DNA of 64,000 bases from Owenia fusiformis (taxonomy: Eukaryota; Annelida; Polychaeta; Sabellida; Oweniidae), in contig CAIIXF020000002.1 in NCBI GenBank assembly GCA_903813345.2, forward strand, positions 12,050,150 through 12,114,149. Reading direction: 5' to 3'. This document shows positions 1 through 10,559 of this stretch, one piece after another; within the stretch, counting starts at the first letter, position 1, and every line of letters starts with the position of its first letter. The notes under the pieces were generated by a model. It saw only the letters and a list, made by a program, of their open reading frames with translations. It was not told the DNA's origin and did not search any database. Both the position numbers and the translations under genes were made by a program.

Positions 1-322
1 GTTGAAATCACATTTGTCTCCATTAGGGGACTAGGTTGAGTTTCAAGGACTTACAGTAGATGTCGCATTTTGACCAATATTATCTCTTGCAATCAGTTGC
101 ATCCCATTAGCAGGGGGGGAACTCCCAGTAGTTTTTCAGTTTTCCTGCAGAAAGACAGTCCTGTTGAAATCACATTTGTCTCCATTAGGAGACTAGGTTG
201 AGTTTCAAGGACTTACTGTAGATGTCGCTTTTGACCAGTTTTTATCTCTTGCAATCAGTTGCATCCCATTAGCAGGGGGCTGCTCCCAGTACTATTCTAG
301 TTTTTCTTGGGGGGAAGTCAAA
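1..322. repeat. 162-bp tandem repeat, first block (2 copies)
   Basis: Two head-to-tail units start at 1 and 163, each opening with GTTGAAATCACATTTGTCTC and closing with a G-run followed by a CCCAGTA segment. The same unit recurs as six copies at 2266-3235, so this is one satellite family cut by the module duplication. The window starts inside the array, so its true left end is unknown. No open frame is kept across units. Confidence 0.9.
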
Positions 323-600
323 CAACCAGACAACCAACCAACCAACTTACCGAACATCCAACCGACCAACCAATGACCCAATAGGCTTAATCTATTAACT
401 AACTTACTTACTAACCAACCAACTAACCAATCAGACAACCACCAGACCACCCAATAGGTTAAAACTAACCAACCAACTAACTAATTAATCAACAAACTAA
501 TCAACACTCCATCCAACGAACCAAACAACCAACGAACCAGACAAGCAACGAACCAGACAAGCAACGAACCAGACAAGCAACGAACCAGATGACCAAGATC
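322..600. repeat. ACCA-rich degenerate simple repeat, copy 1
   Basis: The plus strand is a degenerate CCAA/ACCA tetranucleotide repeat with short insertions such as GACCCAATAGGC, ending in three repeats of an ACGAACCAGACAAGCA-type unit. It recurs at 3224-3510 and 4552-4880 in the duplicated modules. Open frames across copy 3 (Val-Gly-Trp-Leu repeats on the minus strand) are a by-product of the repeat. Confidence 0.85.
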
Positions 601-617
601 ATGGATCTAGTGCTTAG

Positions 618-692
618 TATTGTATTGTATTGTATTGTATTGTATAGTTTTGTATTGTTTTGTTTTGTATTGTATTGTATTTCGTTGACCAG
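618..692. repeat. TATTG microsatellite
   Basis: Pentanucleotide ATTGT repeat with a few substitutions. The same microsatellite sits at the same place in module copy 2 (3529-3585) and, shorter, in copy 3 (4899-4940). Confidence 0.85.
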
Positions 693-907
693 TACTTACT
701 CAGTAATGATTCAATTTTAAAGTTGACTTCAAGTACTACTCCAGATCTAAATTTTGAAGGTCTGAAGTCTTGTGTTCATTTTAGCTACAGTTGTAGATTG
801 AAGGGTCTTTTCTTTTGGGTTTTCATGTTAAAATTGTGGGCTGAGTTTCAGGGTTTCTTTCTTTTTAATTGAACCATCGCTGATCTTTTCCTTAAATGTT
901 CTTTCAG

Positions 908-1119
908 GTGCAGTCCTCTTGCCTTGGAGAGAACAGAAAGAACCACAAAGGGAAAACCACAGAGAATCTACAATTTGTGCTACCTACCTGCAGCATTTGT
1001 GATCTACATACCTCTTGCCTTGGAGAGAACAAAAAGAAACACAAAAGGAAAACCACAGAGAATGTGCAATTTGTGCTACCTATCTGCAGCATTTATATCT
1101 ACATACCATTTTGTTAAAG
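908..1119 (+). pseudogene. Exon-like block, module copy 1 (two internal repeats)
   Basis: The block is bounded by a good acceptor (TCTTTCAG before 908) and a good donor (AAAG|GTACTG at 1119/1120). Inside are two tandem units of about 95-97 bp that both begin CTTGCCTTGGAGAGAACA and end at a CTGCAGCATTT segment. The frame that would join the downstream exons in phase 1 is open here, but copies 2 and 3 have different numbers of units and different frames. It is most likely a duplicated, non-functional exon; use as an alternative exon cannot be excluded without transcripts. Confidence 0.45.
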
Positions 1120-1345
1120 GTACTGTAACACATAATCAGTTCTATCATTTGATGATTTTGCTCTCTGGTTCAGTACAGTTATTTCACAACGACACATTTT
1201 TCAATTGTTGGGATTCTAATCCCATTGTTGGCACATGTATGTTTGGCAAACATTTTTTCTTAGAAATACACTAAAAGAGGACTGCCTTGATTTCACTTAA
1301 TGTACAGATGTACCATGAAGCCATGTTTCATTATTTTCACATGTG

Positions 1346-1693
1346 GTCTGTGTTCTTAAAGAATATACATATGCTCAACTATTCCATTCTTCCTACAGAG
1401 TTACATCTGCCCAAGCAGTAAGTTGACTTGATGATATAAATCTTGAGCCAGGAGGGGTATAAGGCTATGACAGATTTACTAGAGTCAATGAAAGGAATGT
1501 CTTTGCATTCCCTCCTCCGCTTGTATTGGAAGTGACTCGACCAAGTTGCATCCTTGTATTTTTCATTTTCTTATCTTGTATCTTTCAGGTACAACTATGA
1601 GAGAGATGCAGCAAACACACCAAGTTAGGGCGATAGCTGGATCAGTCTTCCGACAACTTTGAGCCATCAGGTCCGGTCCACGTAAACAGTATC
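1346..1693. other. Spacer without recognised feature
   Basis: Contains a CTTTCAG acceptor-like site ending at 1588 but stops in all plausible frames after it. A segment near 1375-1450 is shared with 4438-4540 (ACATCTGCCCAAGCAGT followed by GACTTGATGATATAAATC), showing that the module duplication extends here in pieces. Confidence 0.5.
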
Positions 1694-1878
1694 ATGGGCA
1701 AGAGGTGTTCGTGTTCCTGTCACCAAAGCACCAAAGTAAGTACATTTTTTTTCTATTCAATTATTACAACAGGTTAGTTCCTCTGTTTTCAGGTTCCCTT
1801 TCAGCTTGGAGATGAGGAGCCCGATGACCAACGACACAACCGAGACAACAGCTGCGTTCCTGCGTTCCTGCTACCTAA
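1694..1878 (+). other. Possible two-exon coding start, unidentified
   Basis: An ATG at 1694 opens 14 codons (MGKRCSCSCHQSTK) that stop at a strong donor (AAA|GTAAGT, 1735/1736). A good acceptor (TGTTTTCAG, ending 1792) follows after a 57-bp gap, and the frame continues in phase 0 through 1793-1878 with an acidic, Asp/Glu-rich stretch up to a weaker donor (GTTAAGT at 1879). Phase agreement across the small intron is the only real support. A 57-bp intron is short. I recognise no domain. It lies between module copies 1 and 2, so it could be a 5' exon pair of the transposase-like gene downstream, or chance. Confidence 0.25.
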
Positions 1879-2265
1879 GTTAAGTATTCCTTCCTGGTTT
1901 TGCATAGGGATGGGGGGCGCCTCCCAGTTTGATATTTACTTGTGGACTTTTGTTGGCCGACCCATATTTTTGGTGGAGAAACTTGGACTCTAAGGTAAAG
2001 TGGGAGGGGGGTGGTTGGGTTTCCGGGGGGATAGAGTTCATGTTTCAAAATCAAAAATATGGAAGTCTACTGGTTTATATCAAATTGGGAGAAATAAATT
2101 TTATCTTTTGTAATATTCTGTAAATTTTTAGTAGTGTAGTGTAAAGTATAGTGTAAAGTTTTATTTAAAGTTTTTATGTAAAGTTTTATGTAAAATAACA
2201 ACTACTACAACATGTTTTATCTATTTGTAGCACAGATGGTGAAGTCCCTGCGAAAAGACGGTCCT
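1879..2265. other. Spacer without recognised feature
   Basis: AT-rich, with a GTAAAGTTTTATG-type short repeat at about 2140-2200. A 64-codon open stretch at 1929-2123 has no recognisable similarity and looks like chance. Confidence 0.5.
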
Positions 2266-3235
2266 GTTGGAATCACATTTTTTCCACGAGGGGACTAGGT
2301 CAAGTTTCCAGGACTTACAGTAGATGTCGCATTTTGACCAGTTTTATCTCTTGCAATCAGTTGCATCCCATTAGAAGGGGGGGAACTCCCAGTACTATTC
2401 CAGTTTTCCTGCGGAATGACAGTCCTGTTGAAATCACATTTGTCTCCATTAGGGGACTAGGTTGAGTTTCAAGGACCTACCGTACATGTCGCTCTGACCA
2501 GTTTTTATCTCTTGCAATCAATTGCATCCCATTAGCAGGGGGGGGGGACTCCCAGTACTCTTCCAGTTTTCCTGCGGAAAGACAGTCCTGTTGAAATCAC
2601 ATTTGTCTCCATTAGGGAACTAGGTTGAGTTTCAAGGACTTACTGTAGATGTCACTTTTGACCAGTTTTCATCTCTTGCAATCAGTTGCATCCCATTAGC
2701 AGGGGGGGAACTCCCAGTTCTATTCCAGTTTTCGTGCGGAAGGACGGTCCTGTTGAAATCACATTTGTCTCCATTAGGGGACTAGGTTGAGTTTCAAGGA
2801 CCTACCGTACATGTCGCTCTGACCAGTTTTTATCTCTTGCAATCAATTGCATCCCATTAGCAGGGGGGGGACTCCCAGTACTCTTCCAGTTTTCCTGCGG
2901 AAAGACAGTCCTGTTGAAATCACATTTGTCTCCATTAGGGGACTAGGTTGAGTTTCAAGGACTTACAGTAGATGTCGCATTTTGACCAGTATTATCTCTT
3001 GCAATCAGTTGCATCCCATTAGCAGGGGGGGAACTCCCAGTAGTTTTTCAGTTTTCCTGCAGAAAGACAGTCCTGTTGAAATCACATTTGTCTCCATTAG
3101 GAGACTAGGTTGAGTTTCAAGCACTTACTGTAGATGTCGCTTTTGACCAGTTTTTATCTCTTGCAATCAGTTGCATCCCATTAGCAGGGGGCTGCTCCCA
3201 GTACTATTCTAGTTTTTCTTGGGGGGAAGTCAAAC
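2266..3235. repeat. 162-bp tandem repeat, second block (6 copies)
   Basis: Units begin at 2266, 2427, 2590, 2752, 2913 and 3075, giving periods of 161-163 bp. The first unit is the most diverged. The last two units match the two units at 1-322, which sets the left edge of the module duplication within the array; unequal exchange between repeat units would explain the duplication. Confidence 0.9.
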
Positions 3236-4347
3236 AACCAGACAACCAACCAGACAACCAACCAACCAACTTACCGAACATCCAACCGACCAACCAACCA
3301 ATGACCCAATAGGCTTAATCTATTAACTAACTTACTTACTAACCAACCAACTAACCAACCAGACAACCACCAGACCACCCAATAGGTTTAAACTAACCAA
3401 CCAACTAACTAATTAATCAACAAACTAATCAACACTCCATCCAACGAACCAAACAACCAACGAACCAGACAAGCAACGAACCAGACAAGCAACGAACCAG
3501 ATGACCAAGATCATGGATCCAGTGCTTAGTATTGTATTGTATTGTATAGTTTTGTATTGTTTTATTTTGTATTGTATTGTATTTCGTTGACCAGTACTTA
3601 CTCAGTAATGATTCAATTTTAAAGTTGACTTCAAGTACTACTCCAGATCTAAATTTTGAAGGTCTGAAGTCTTGTGTTCATTTTAGCTACAGTTGTAGAT
3701 TGAAGGGTCTTTTCTTTTGGGTTTTCATGTTAAAATTGTGGGCTTAGTTTCGGGGTTTCTTTCTTTTTAATTGAACAATCGCTGATCTTTTCCTTAAATG
3801 TACTTTCAGGTGCAGTCCTCTTGCCTTGGAGAGAACAAAAAGAACCAGAAAGGGAAAACCACAGAGAATCTACAATTTGTGCTACCTACCTGCAGCATTT
3901 GTGATCTACATACCTCTTGCCTTGGAGAGAACAAAAAGAACCACAAAGGGAAAACCACAGAGAATCTACAATGTGTGCTACCTATCTGCAGCATTTTATC
4001 TACATACCTCTTGCCTTGGAGAGAACAAAAAGAAACACAAAAGGAAAACCACAGAGAATCTGCAATTTGTGTTACCTATCTGCAGCATTTATATCTACAT
4101 ACCATCTTGTTAAAGGTACTGTAACACATAATCAGTTCTATCATTTGATGATTTTGCTCTCTGGTTCAGTACGGTTATTCCACAACGACACATTTTTCAA
4201 TTGTTGGGATTCTAATCCCATTGTTGGCACATGTATGTTTGGCAAACATTTTTTCTAAGAAATACACTAAAAGAGGACTGCCTTGATTTCACTTAATGTA
4301 CAGATGTACCATGAAGCCATGTTTCATTATTTTCACACGTGGTCTGT
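2913..4347. repeat. Tandem-duplicated module, copy 2
   Basis: Same order and near-identical sequence to 1-1345. Differences include a shorter TATTG repeat, one AACGAACCAGACAAGC unit fewer, and three instead of two units in the exon-like block. Confidence 0.85.
3810..4115 (+). pseudogene. Exon-like block, module copy 2 (three internal repeats)
   Basis: Acceptor TACTTTCAG ends at 3809 and donor AAAG|GTACTG follows 4115. Three tandem 93-97-bp units are present. Because unit length is not a multiple of three, the frame changes between units, and the frame that leaves in phase 1 meets a TGA in the first unit. This copy therefore cannot encode a single continuous product with the downstream exons. 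Confidence 0.45.
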
Positions 4348-4551
4348 GATAGTTGCCTGAATCATTCCTACTTCACATTGGGCCAAGTCAAGATGGCAAC
4401 TGCTTTGAAAAAACGAAACACCACATTTCAATTTATTCTTAAAGAATATACACATACTCCACTACTCCAATCTTCCTACAGTTATATCTGTTACATCTGC
4501 CCAAGCAGTTAGTTGACTTGATGATATAAATCTTGAGCTGGGAGTGGAACG

Positions 4552-4880
4552 ACAACCAACCAACCAACTGGACATCCAACCGACCAACTGGACATCCAAC
4601 CAACCAACCAACTTGACATCCAACCAACCAACCAACTGGACATCCAACCGACCAACTGGACATCCAACCAACCAACCAACTGGACATCCAACCGACCAAC
4701 CAATGACCCAATAGGCTTTATCTAACCAACCAACTTACTTACTAACCAACCAGACAACCACCAGACCACCCTATTGGTTAAAACCAACCAATTAACTAAT
4801 AAATCAACCAACTTACCAACACCCCGTCCAAAGAGCCAAACAACCTACGAATCAGACAACCAACGAACCAGATGGCCAAG
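4552..4880. repeat. ACCA-rich simple repeat, copy 3
   Basis: Contains repeats of CCAACTGGACATCCAACC-type units (about 16-24 bp), better ordered than copies 1 and 2. It starts the third, diverged module copy. Confidence 0.85.
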
Positions 4881-5184
4881 ATCATGGATCTAGTGCTTAG
4901 TATTGTATTGCATTGAATTGTATAGGTTTGTATTGTATTTCGTTGACCAACACTTACTCAGCAATGATTCAATTTTAAAATTCACTTTTTGTACACTCAA
5001 GATCTAAATTGTTTAAGGTCTGAAGTCCTGAGTTCATTTTAGCTAAGTTGAAGGGGAATTTATTTTGGGTGTAGTATTAAATTCAATTTGAAGGTATTCC
5101 TGTTAAAATTGTGGGCTTGCATTTGGGGTTTTCTTTCATGAATAATTGAATCATCGCTAATGTTTTCCTTAAATGTATTTTCAG

Positions 5185-5299
5185 GAGCATTTTTCTTACA
5201 CATACCTTGGAGAAAACAGAACAAAAAGAAAACCATTGAGAATCTACAATTTGTGTTACCTGTCTGCAGCATTTGTATCTACATACCATCTTGATAAAG
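5185..5299 (+). CDS. Internal exon of transposase-like gene (module copy 3)
   Basis: Acceptor ATTTTCAG ends at 5184; donor AAAG|GTACAA follows 5299. The 115-bp exon is open in the frame that leaves in phase 1 and joins the next exon (5510) without a stop. It has a single unit of the repeat that is doubled or tripled in module copies 1 and 2, so this is probably the ancestral or functional version. The residues themselves (LGEN, then RIYNLCYLSAAF) match no domain I can name; identity comes only from its link to the next two exons. Confidence 0.4.
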
Positions 5300-5509
5300 G
5301 TACAATGTAACGCACAATCAGTTCAGTATGTCTTGCAAATATTTTTTCTCGCTGCACTCAATTACAGATCTGCACAGAAAACTCTTCATTTTTTGGTGTG
5401 AACGACTTTGCAAATGATCCATGATGAACTACATGATCTATGGAAAAATATAAATCTGTAATATTTGGCTAATCAACTTTGTTCTAGTGGCTGACTGTGG
5501 TGTTCTTAG

Positions 5510-5620
5510 GCTGGCTTGGCAGTTGGAGTGGAGAAGTTCAAGCAACTCCTAATCTTTCTAAAGAGGAAAAGAACAAATTAAACCTCGGTTGGGAGACATT
5601 CGAAGGATGGATTATTACAG
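5510..5620 (+). CDS. Exon of THAP9/P-element-like transposase, linker before C-terminal domain
   Basis: Acceptor TGTTCTTAG ends at 5509; donor ATTACAG|GTAAGA follows 5620. The 111-bp exon is symmetrical in phase and reads through SKEEKNKLNLGWETFEGWII. The ETFEG.IIT stretch is typical of the segment just before the last domain of invertebrate THAP9-like proteins, where the consensus is roughly ET.EGL.ITV.SFVE. The single base left over at 5620 joins exactly with the two bases at the start of the exon at 5935 to make the expected Val codon. Confidence 0.6.
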
Positions 5621-5934
5621 GTAAGATGTTGCATTCAAGTGCTGCATTTATTAAATATGCAGTAAATATAGAATTAATATAAAAATTAATTTGTTTTATG
5701 TGTGCTTTATGGGACTTAGTCAGTTATAAGATGCAATACTTTTTTGTTATGATAACAGTAGAACCTGCTGAGTGGAACACATCACAAGTGTAACAGTGTT
5801 TTTAAGGTCCCATTGCCTATTTATTCCATGATTGTTAATGTATTCAATGTTTATGTCCACTTACATAGTTTCTACTGTTCCACTGTACTCATTCTCTCTG
5901 AATTAATAGAAACACGTATTTATTATTCTTCCAG

Positions 5935-6125
5935 TGCGTTCATTGGTGGAAATGGTGCCAACATTTTTCGAAGAGCCGGAAGTGCAATATATTCTGAGTG
6001 AGAAACTCCTCTGCCAGGATAGGGTGGAGCAACATTTTTCACGCTACAAAAGGGCTAGTGGTGCAAACTATGCACAAATGTTGCAGAGTTCAGGAACAAT
6101 GAACTTGTGTATCAGGTTGCGATGA
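5935..6125 (+). CDS. Terminal exon of THAP9/P-element-like transposase, C-terminal domain
   Basis: Acceptor ATTCTTCCAG ends at 5934 and a TGA stop closes the frame at 6123-6125. It encodes RSLVEMVPTFF, then YILSEKLLCQDRVEQHFSR, matching the family pattern in which (L/S)SEK..QD.(L/V)E..F precedes an RxxGG and NPT motif. Here the second part is degraded: the glycine pair and NPT are not seen, though KRASGAN remains. So this is either a decayed transposon copy or a relaxed, domesticated gene. The catalytic N-terminal part and the THAP zinc finger are not found in the window. Family assignment is from memory of the motif, not from a search. Confidence 0.6.
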
Positions 6126-8248
6126 TGAATGCTGCACCTTATATGCAGTGCATTGTAGGAGGAGAGTTAACCACAATTCGTTGTTGACAATACACCACTA
6201 TCAAGACAAATAAGATGACTTTAGTGGAGAATTTGGAACAGGAACATTTATCAGAACTATAAACTAGCATCATCATTTCTGGTATATATGTCACTCAAAA
6301 ATTAAGTAAAGTGAGACTTATATCAACAGCTCTCTAGTATTAATACTTTTTATACTTTATTGCTTACGATGGTTACATGCAGAGTCCTATGAGTCTCTCG
6401 TTATCAGCCATATCACAGTATTCTGCGCACTTTTGTCCAATATCGTTACGAAAGCAAATCTTTAAAAGTAACATGATCTATTAATTACATATTTCTACCA
6501 CCTCATAAAGATGAAGTAATGAAGAAATGCTGAAAACTCGAAACAAATTGGACTTTCGGTTCAAAACAGTTAAAGCATGAAAAAAGCCATATTTTCACAA
6601 AACTGATGTTGCGATGCAAAGGATGTGTCTGGGTATATGCCCTTTTGGTCCCTCAGTCAAATGTATATGAAATATGTTTTTTATTACTGCCCTAGTTATA
6701 TTTGATAAGTATATTTACTTTTTCAAGAGTTTTGATGCATAATTAACCCCCTGCTGAGAGTCAGAATAAGTATCTTAACAAAAAAAAGTAGTCATTATCA
6801 TAGAAAAAAACACCAATGGCAACATGTATGACTTACAAAGAAGAAACAACTTAAGACCCTTGAAGAATTTAAAAGAAAATCATATTTTTGAAATATATTT
6901 AAGGATTAAAATTTTTTTCAAATTTTTGAATTTCCCGCCAGTTTAATTTGAAGGGGGAAAAACAAGATGGCTGCCATTTGATGTAAGAAAAATATCAGAA
7001 AAAAGTTGCTTCACTTTTAGTTTTCACAATGAGCACAGTTTTCCGGTTTAGGTTTTTTGACTGATTCTGACTCTTCATCACCAGGGTCATGTATAGAGAT
7101 TATAAAATTGAAACCTAAATGTTGTGCTCAGCATGAATTTGACTGAAATATGTGTAACTTCACCAACACAATTGAAGTCTCAAAACTGGATGCTCAGTAA
7201 CTTTGAATGACTATAATCCCTTGATTACCCAGATAAACACCAATTCACTTATCCAGAAATACCATTCAATGTCTATACAAAGAAAGTAAGCAATGTTTTG
7301 GAGGATATGTTTCAAACCTTTTGTATAAACAATTCATTTAATATTTGCCATTGATTTTTTTTTCAATTCTGACGAAGTGGTATGCACTGTCTTTGATGCC
7401 AATATTCTTCATTAATTGTGATACAAATTGATATTTTTGTATTCTCAGAAGAAGGATAAGATATTGAAGTTTAATAAACAAAAAAGTTTCTGAAAACAAT
7501 GTACTTTTCTGAAAGGTAATTTAGTTCCAAGTATTATGATTGCAATCAAATGATTCAAGTCAGGATTAAACCAGATATTGGGTATGTTGTAAATGTCACA
7601 CTTTTTTGTTATGCAATTTTGGCATTAGCAATGATGATCGTTACGGTCGAAAAGATCAGCCTTTGAAAGGATTTATGCAACAGTTTTCACATCAATAAAT
7701 CAATAAATGATTAAAGATTTGAAAAATAGAAGATTGATGGTGTTCCCTATGCAATATATATTTCTGTTAGCACTCAAAAAATATTTTTTGGTTCAAATAA
7801 TGAAACCAGTCACATCCGTAATCAATTATTTAGCTTGATTTTTATCAAAATTACAGCTTTAGCCATCTAAAACACATACATGTATCATGCATGTGTTTAG
7901 GCAGAATCTAGTTAAATTAGCATATGAATTTAATGTTACATTCAAATACTTCCTGTAATTAATTAACAAAAACACTCATCTGTAATCAGTTAAAAAGGCT
8001 TTCTATAGGCATCCCTATCATTCATTTGTATATGATTTTGTAATGAAGCTTTTCAAATGTGCTTGATGTATTTCATTTCATGATCTTCTCTATGAAGGTA
8101 TAGCCAGGAACATGTATATATTAGAATCAATTACCAGGTTATACAATGTAGATAAAATACATTTTTATCAATAGACTAAATACTACCTAATATGATAGTA
8201 AAAGAACAGATTTTAATGAGGAACTCAATTGCAAAAGGCACCATAAAA
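6126..8248. other. AT-rich DNA without recognised genes
   Basis: No long open frame, spliced coding signal or tandem array was noticed over about 2.1 kb. A small palindromic patch (ACACATACATGTATCATGCA) occurs near 7872. AATAAA occurs several times and could serve the transposase-like gene upstream, but no site stands out. Confidence 0.6.
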
Positions 8249-8606
8249 GCCCGGGGGTTCTACTCCAATATACTTCTTAATACCTATGTGCCGCCCAAAA
8301 GACCCCCTTTTGAGCATTTTCCATGTCAATTTCCTCTCAAGATTGAAGGTTTCCATGTTTAATTCCTCTGAGACAAATAAATGACTAAAATCAACTTTTC
8401 TAGTGATTTGTTCCAGGCTTCAGCATCTGATTTAATGAATTTAATACAATTTTCTGTAGAAAAACTGAATTTTGACTTAAAAAGGGTACTTTCTAAAACA
8501 ATTTTCCATGTTTTTTTTGCAGATTGGCCAATTTCCATGTTTAATGCTCAAAGCCAAAATTGAACGTGCTGCACATACATGTACCTACCCAAATTGACCC
8601 CCGGGC
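8249..8606. mobile_element. Miniature inverted-repeat element, GCCCGGGGGT ends
   Basis: Begins GCCCGGGGGT and ends ACCCCCGGGC, 358 bp apart. Inside, a TTTCCATGTTTAATTCCTC phrase recurs as TTTCCATGTTTAATGCTCA. A run of A flanks both sides, so a target duplication cannot be judged. It has no coding capacity; a 60-codon open stretch inside is chance. Confidence 0.5.
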
Positions 8607-8924
8607 AAAAAAAGGTTGAAATAATGATAAGTATATGCATATTGGTGAAGTGATGTTTGTCTCCGATGAAAATAAATTGCAATGGAATTATATATCCTGT
8701 TAGCTTTTCTTACTGTTTGGTGAATGATGCAAGATGGAAAAAGATCGAGATTAATGCACCATTCATATCTTTGAAATCTATGGCATGCTTCGCATTGTCC
8801 TTTTGACTCAAGATGGAGAATTTAACAGGCCAATATTTTTTTGTTCCTGGTGGAGGGTCTCGCACAAAGATTCAAATGGTGCATTTATTATTAACCAGGA
8901 CTTGGTTTGTCAATTTTGATATGT

Positions 8925-9069
8925 TATGCCTTGGTCACATATGCTCCGATTTTCACTACGGCGCCCGGCCGATTGAGTATTTTGTTCAAAATTGAATAAA
9001 ATATTGAACAAAACACTCAATCGGGCGGGCGCCTGCCGATGGATCGGAGCATATGTGACCCAGGCATAA
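8925..9069. mobile_element. Palindromic miniature element (145 bp)
   Basis: A 27-bp left arm, ending in GGTCACATATGCTCCGAT, pairs with 9043-9069 with one mismatch. The inner parts (GCCGATTGAGT / ACTCAATCGG and ATTTTGTTCAA / TTGAACAAAA) also pair, so almost the whole element can form a hairpin. No clear target duplication was found. Confidence 0.7.
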
Positions 9070-9389
9070 CTGGTAACGAGGTCCATGATAGATTAAGTGG
9101 CTAATAATTGCTGCATTCATCAGTCTACTGCTGATCAATGTCTCCACCACCATTCGCTGAAATCAATGTCTTCAATATTCGGTCTCCTTTAGTTTTTAGT
9201 ACTTGAAGAGTACATCACCTCATGCAGACAGAACAATAGTACAATAACGTCATTTCAAAGGGCAATATATACAGAATATCACATCATTTTGAGTGATATC
9301 ATTTTTATCGCCGAGTTGATATCAAATATCAACACGAGTAAGCGAAGCAAATGAGTGTTGATATTTTATATCTACGAGGCGATAAAATG

Positions 9390-10285
9390 GTGACGGGTCA
9401 TCTCAACCCCAAGTCATCTCAACCCAGTCCAACTCAACCCCAAGTCAACTCAACCCTGTAAAACTCAACCCCAGTAAAACTCAACCCTATTCATTTGTGC
9501 AATGTCTAATTTAATTTTTTTATGATGAATAATTTAAGTCATTCATTTCTGAAAATCTAGCATTTTGCATAATACTTTGAATAGAAAGTTGTAAAAGTAT
9601 TAAAAAAACGGTTAAGCTCAGGGATAATTCATCAAGTTGTCACTATTATTTAATTTAAAAAATCTTTTGAAATCAAATTTTAGATAATTTAGAAATAATC
9701 AACGATGTAATATAACTTTTTATTTATATCAACATGAATTTACAAAATCATTAACATTCACTAATTAAAAGACTGAAAGCATATAGGCGTAGCCAGGAGG
9801 GGTGCGCATACACCCTTCCCCCAATTTTGAAGGAAGTTGCATCATTTTTTTGTCAAAACATATCTTTTTTGGCTCACTTATGCCACGATCGGCACCCCCG
9901 GACTGAAAACCTGATTTTTGGGGTGATCGCATCCCTCCTAACTGAAAGCTGGCTATGCCCCTGGAAAGCAATGGTGATGTTCCAGTTTTCCAAATAATCA
10001 CGAGTTACAAAAATTAAATGTACTTGCAAGATTAATAAAATGACCCATATTTTAATCCCATTGGTACCATGTTGACATTTTGAAGATAAACTCATTATTA
10101 ACTATAATCTAAAAAGGCAGTGGTCTAAGAATGTAAATCAAAATATAGAAATATAAGGGTTGAGTTTTACTGGGGTTGAGTTTTACAGGGTTGAGTTGAC
10201 TTGGGGTTGAGTTTTACTGGGGTTGACTTTACTTGGGGTTGAGTTTTACTGGGTTAAGTTGACTTGGGGTTGAGATGACCAGGAA
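9390..10285. mobile_element. Insertion with CTCAACCCC-repeat termini and 9-11-bp target duplication
   Basis: The 896-bp element is flanked by GCGATAAAATG on both sides (9379-9389 and 10286-10296). The opposite arm of the host element (about 12974-12990) keeps the uninterrupted site, which confirms the insertion. Each end is an array of 15-16-bp units, CTCAACCCCAAGTCA or CTCAACCCCAGTAAA, about six on the left and eight on the right, in inverted orientation. A 9-11-bp duplication would suit a MULE-type transposase. The interior (about 9490-10155) has no credible gene; a frame at 9765-10095 is not recognisable. Confidence 0.7.
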
Positions 10286-10425
10286 GCGATAAAATGATAT
10301 CACGAGAAATTATGTGATATTAGGTATATCCCATGATTACAATCACCTTGTGATGTTAAGATCCAATTTCCGGGTAATATAAACTAGAAATTAGAATAGG
10401 CCTATCAATTGAATTTCAGAAATAA

Positions 10426-10559
10426 ACACTAGCCATCATTTGCCGTATACTTGAAGGCTCATTCTCGCATCCGTCTATCTTACGTACATTGCTAAACTAC
10501 AATAGCTACTTGTTTTAGATAGCGGTCAACACTAGCCATCATTTGCCGTATACTTGAAG
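10426..10559 (-). pseudogene. Crypton-type tyrosine recombinase fragment, downstream part, partly duplicated
   Basis: On the minus strand this reads EPSSIRQMMASVDRYLKQ, continuing the fragment at 12064-12400 across the 1.5-kb insertion. A 103-bp stretch is duplicated in tandem (10426-10528, then 10529-10559), and the first copy keeps the uninterrupted insertion site. A stop follows soon after the Val-Ala-Ile-Val-Val segment, and the catalytic Arg-His-Arg-Tyr domain is absent. The EPSS(L/I)R...ASxDRYL motif is typical of KIAA1958/Crypton-like proteins. Confidence 0.6.

Larger units (their letters stand above)
1..1345. repeat. Tandem-duplicated module, copy 1
   Basis: This segment matches 2913-4347 at high identity, in the same order: 162-bp repeats, ACCA repeat, TATTG repeat, about 200 bp of unique sequence, exon-like block, then a tail ending near an ACATGTGGTCTGTG (copy 1) or CACGTGGTCTGTG (copy 2) sequence. 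The offset drifts from about 2912 to 2902 to about 3002 because repeat numbers differ inside. A third, partial and more diverged copy lies at 4450-5340. Copies 1 and 2 look recent. Confidence 0.85.

Noticed and set aside
4439-4711. Minus-strand frames rich in Val-Gly-Trp-Leu repeats
   Set aside because: They are translations of the ACCA simple repeat, open in several frames at once because of repeat composition.
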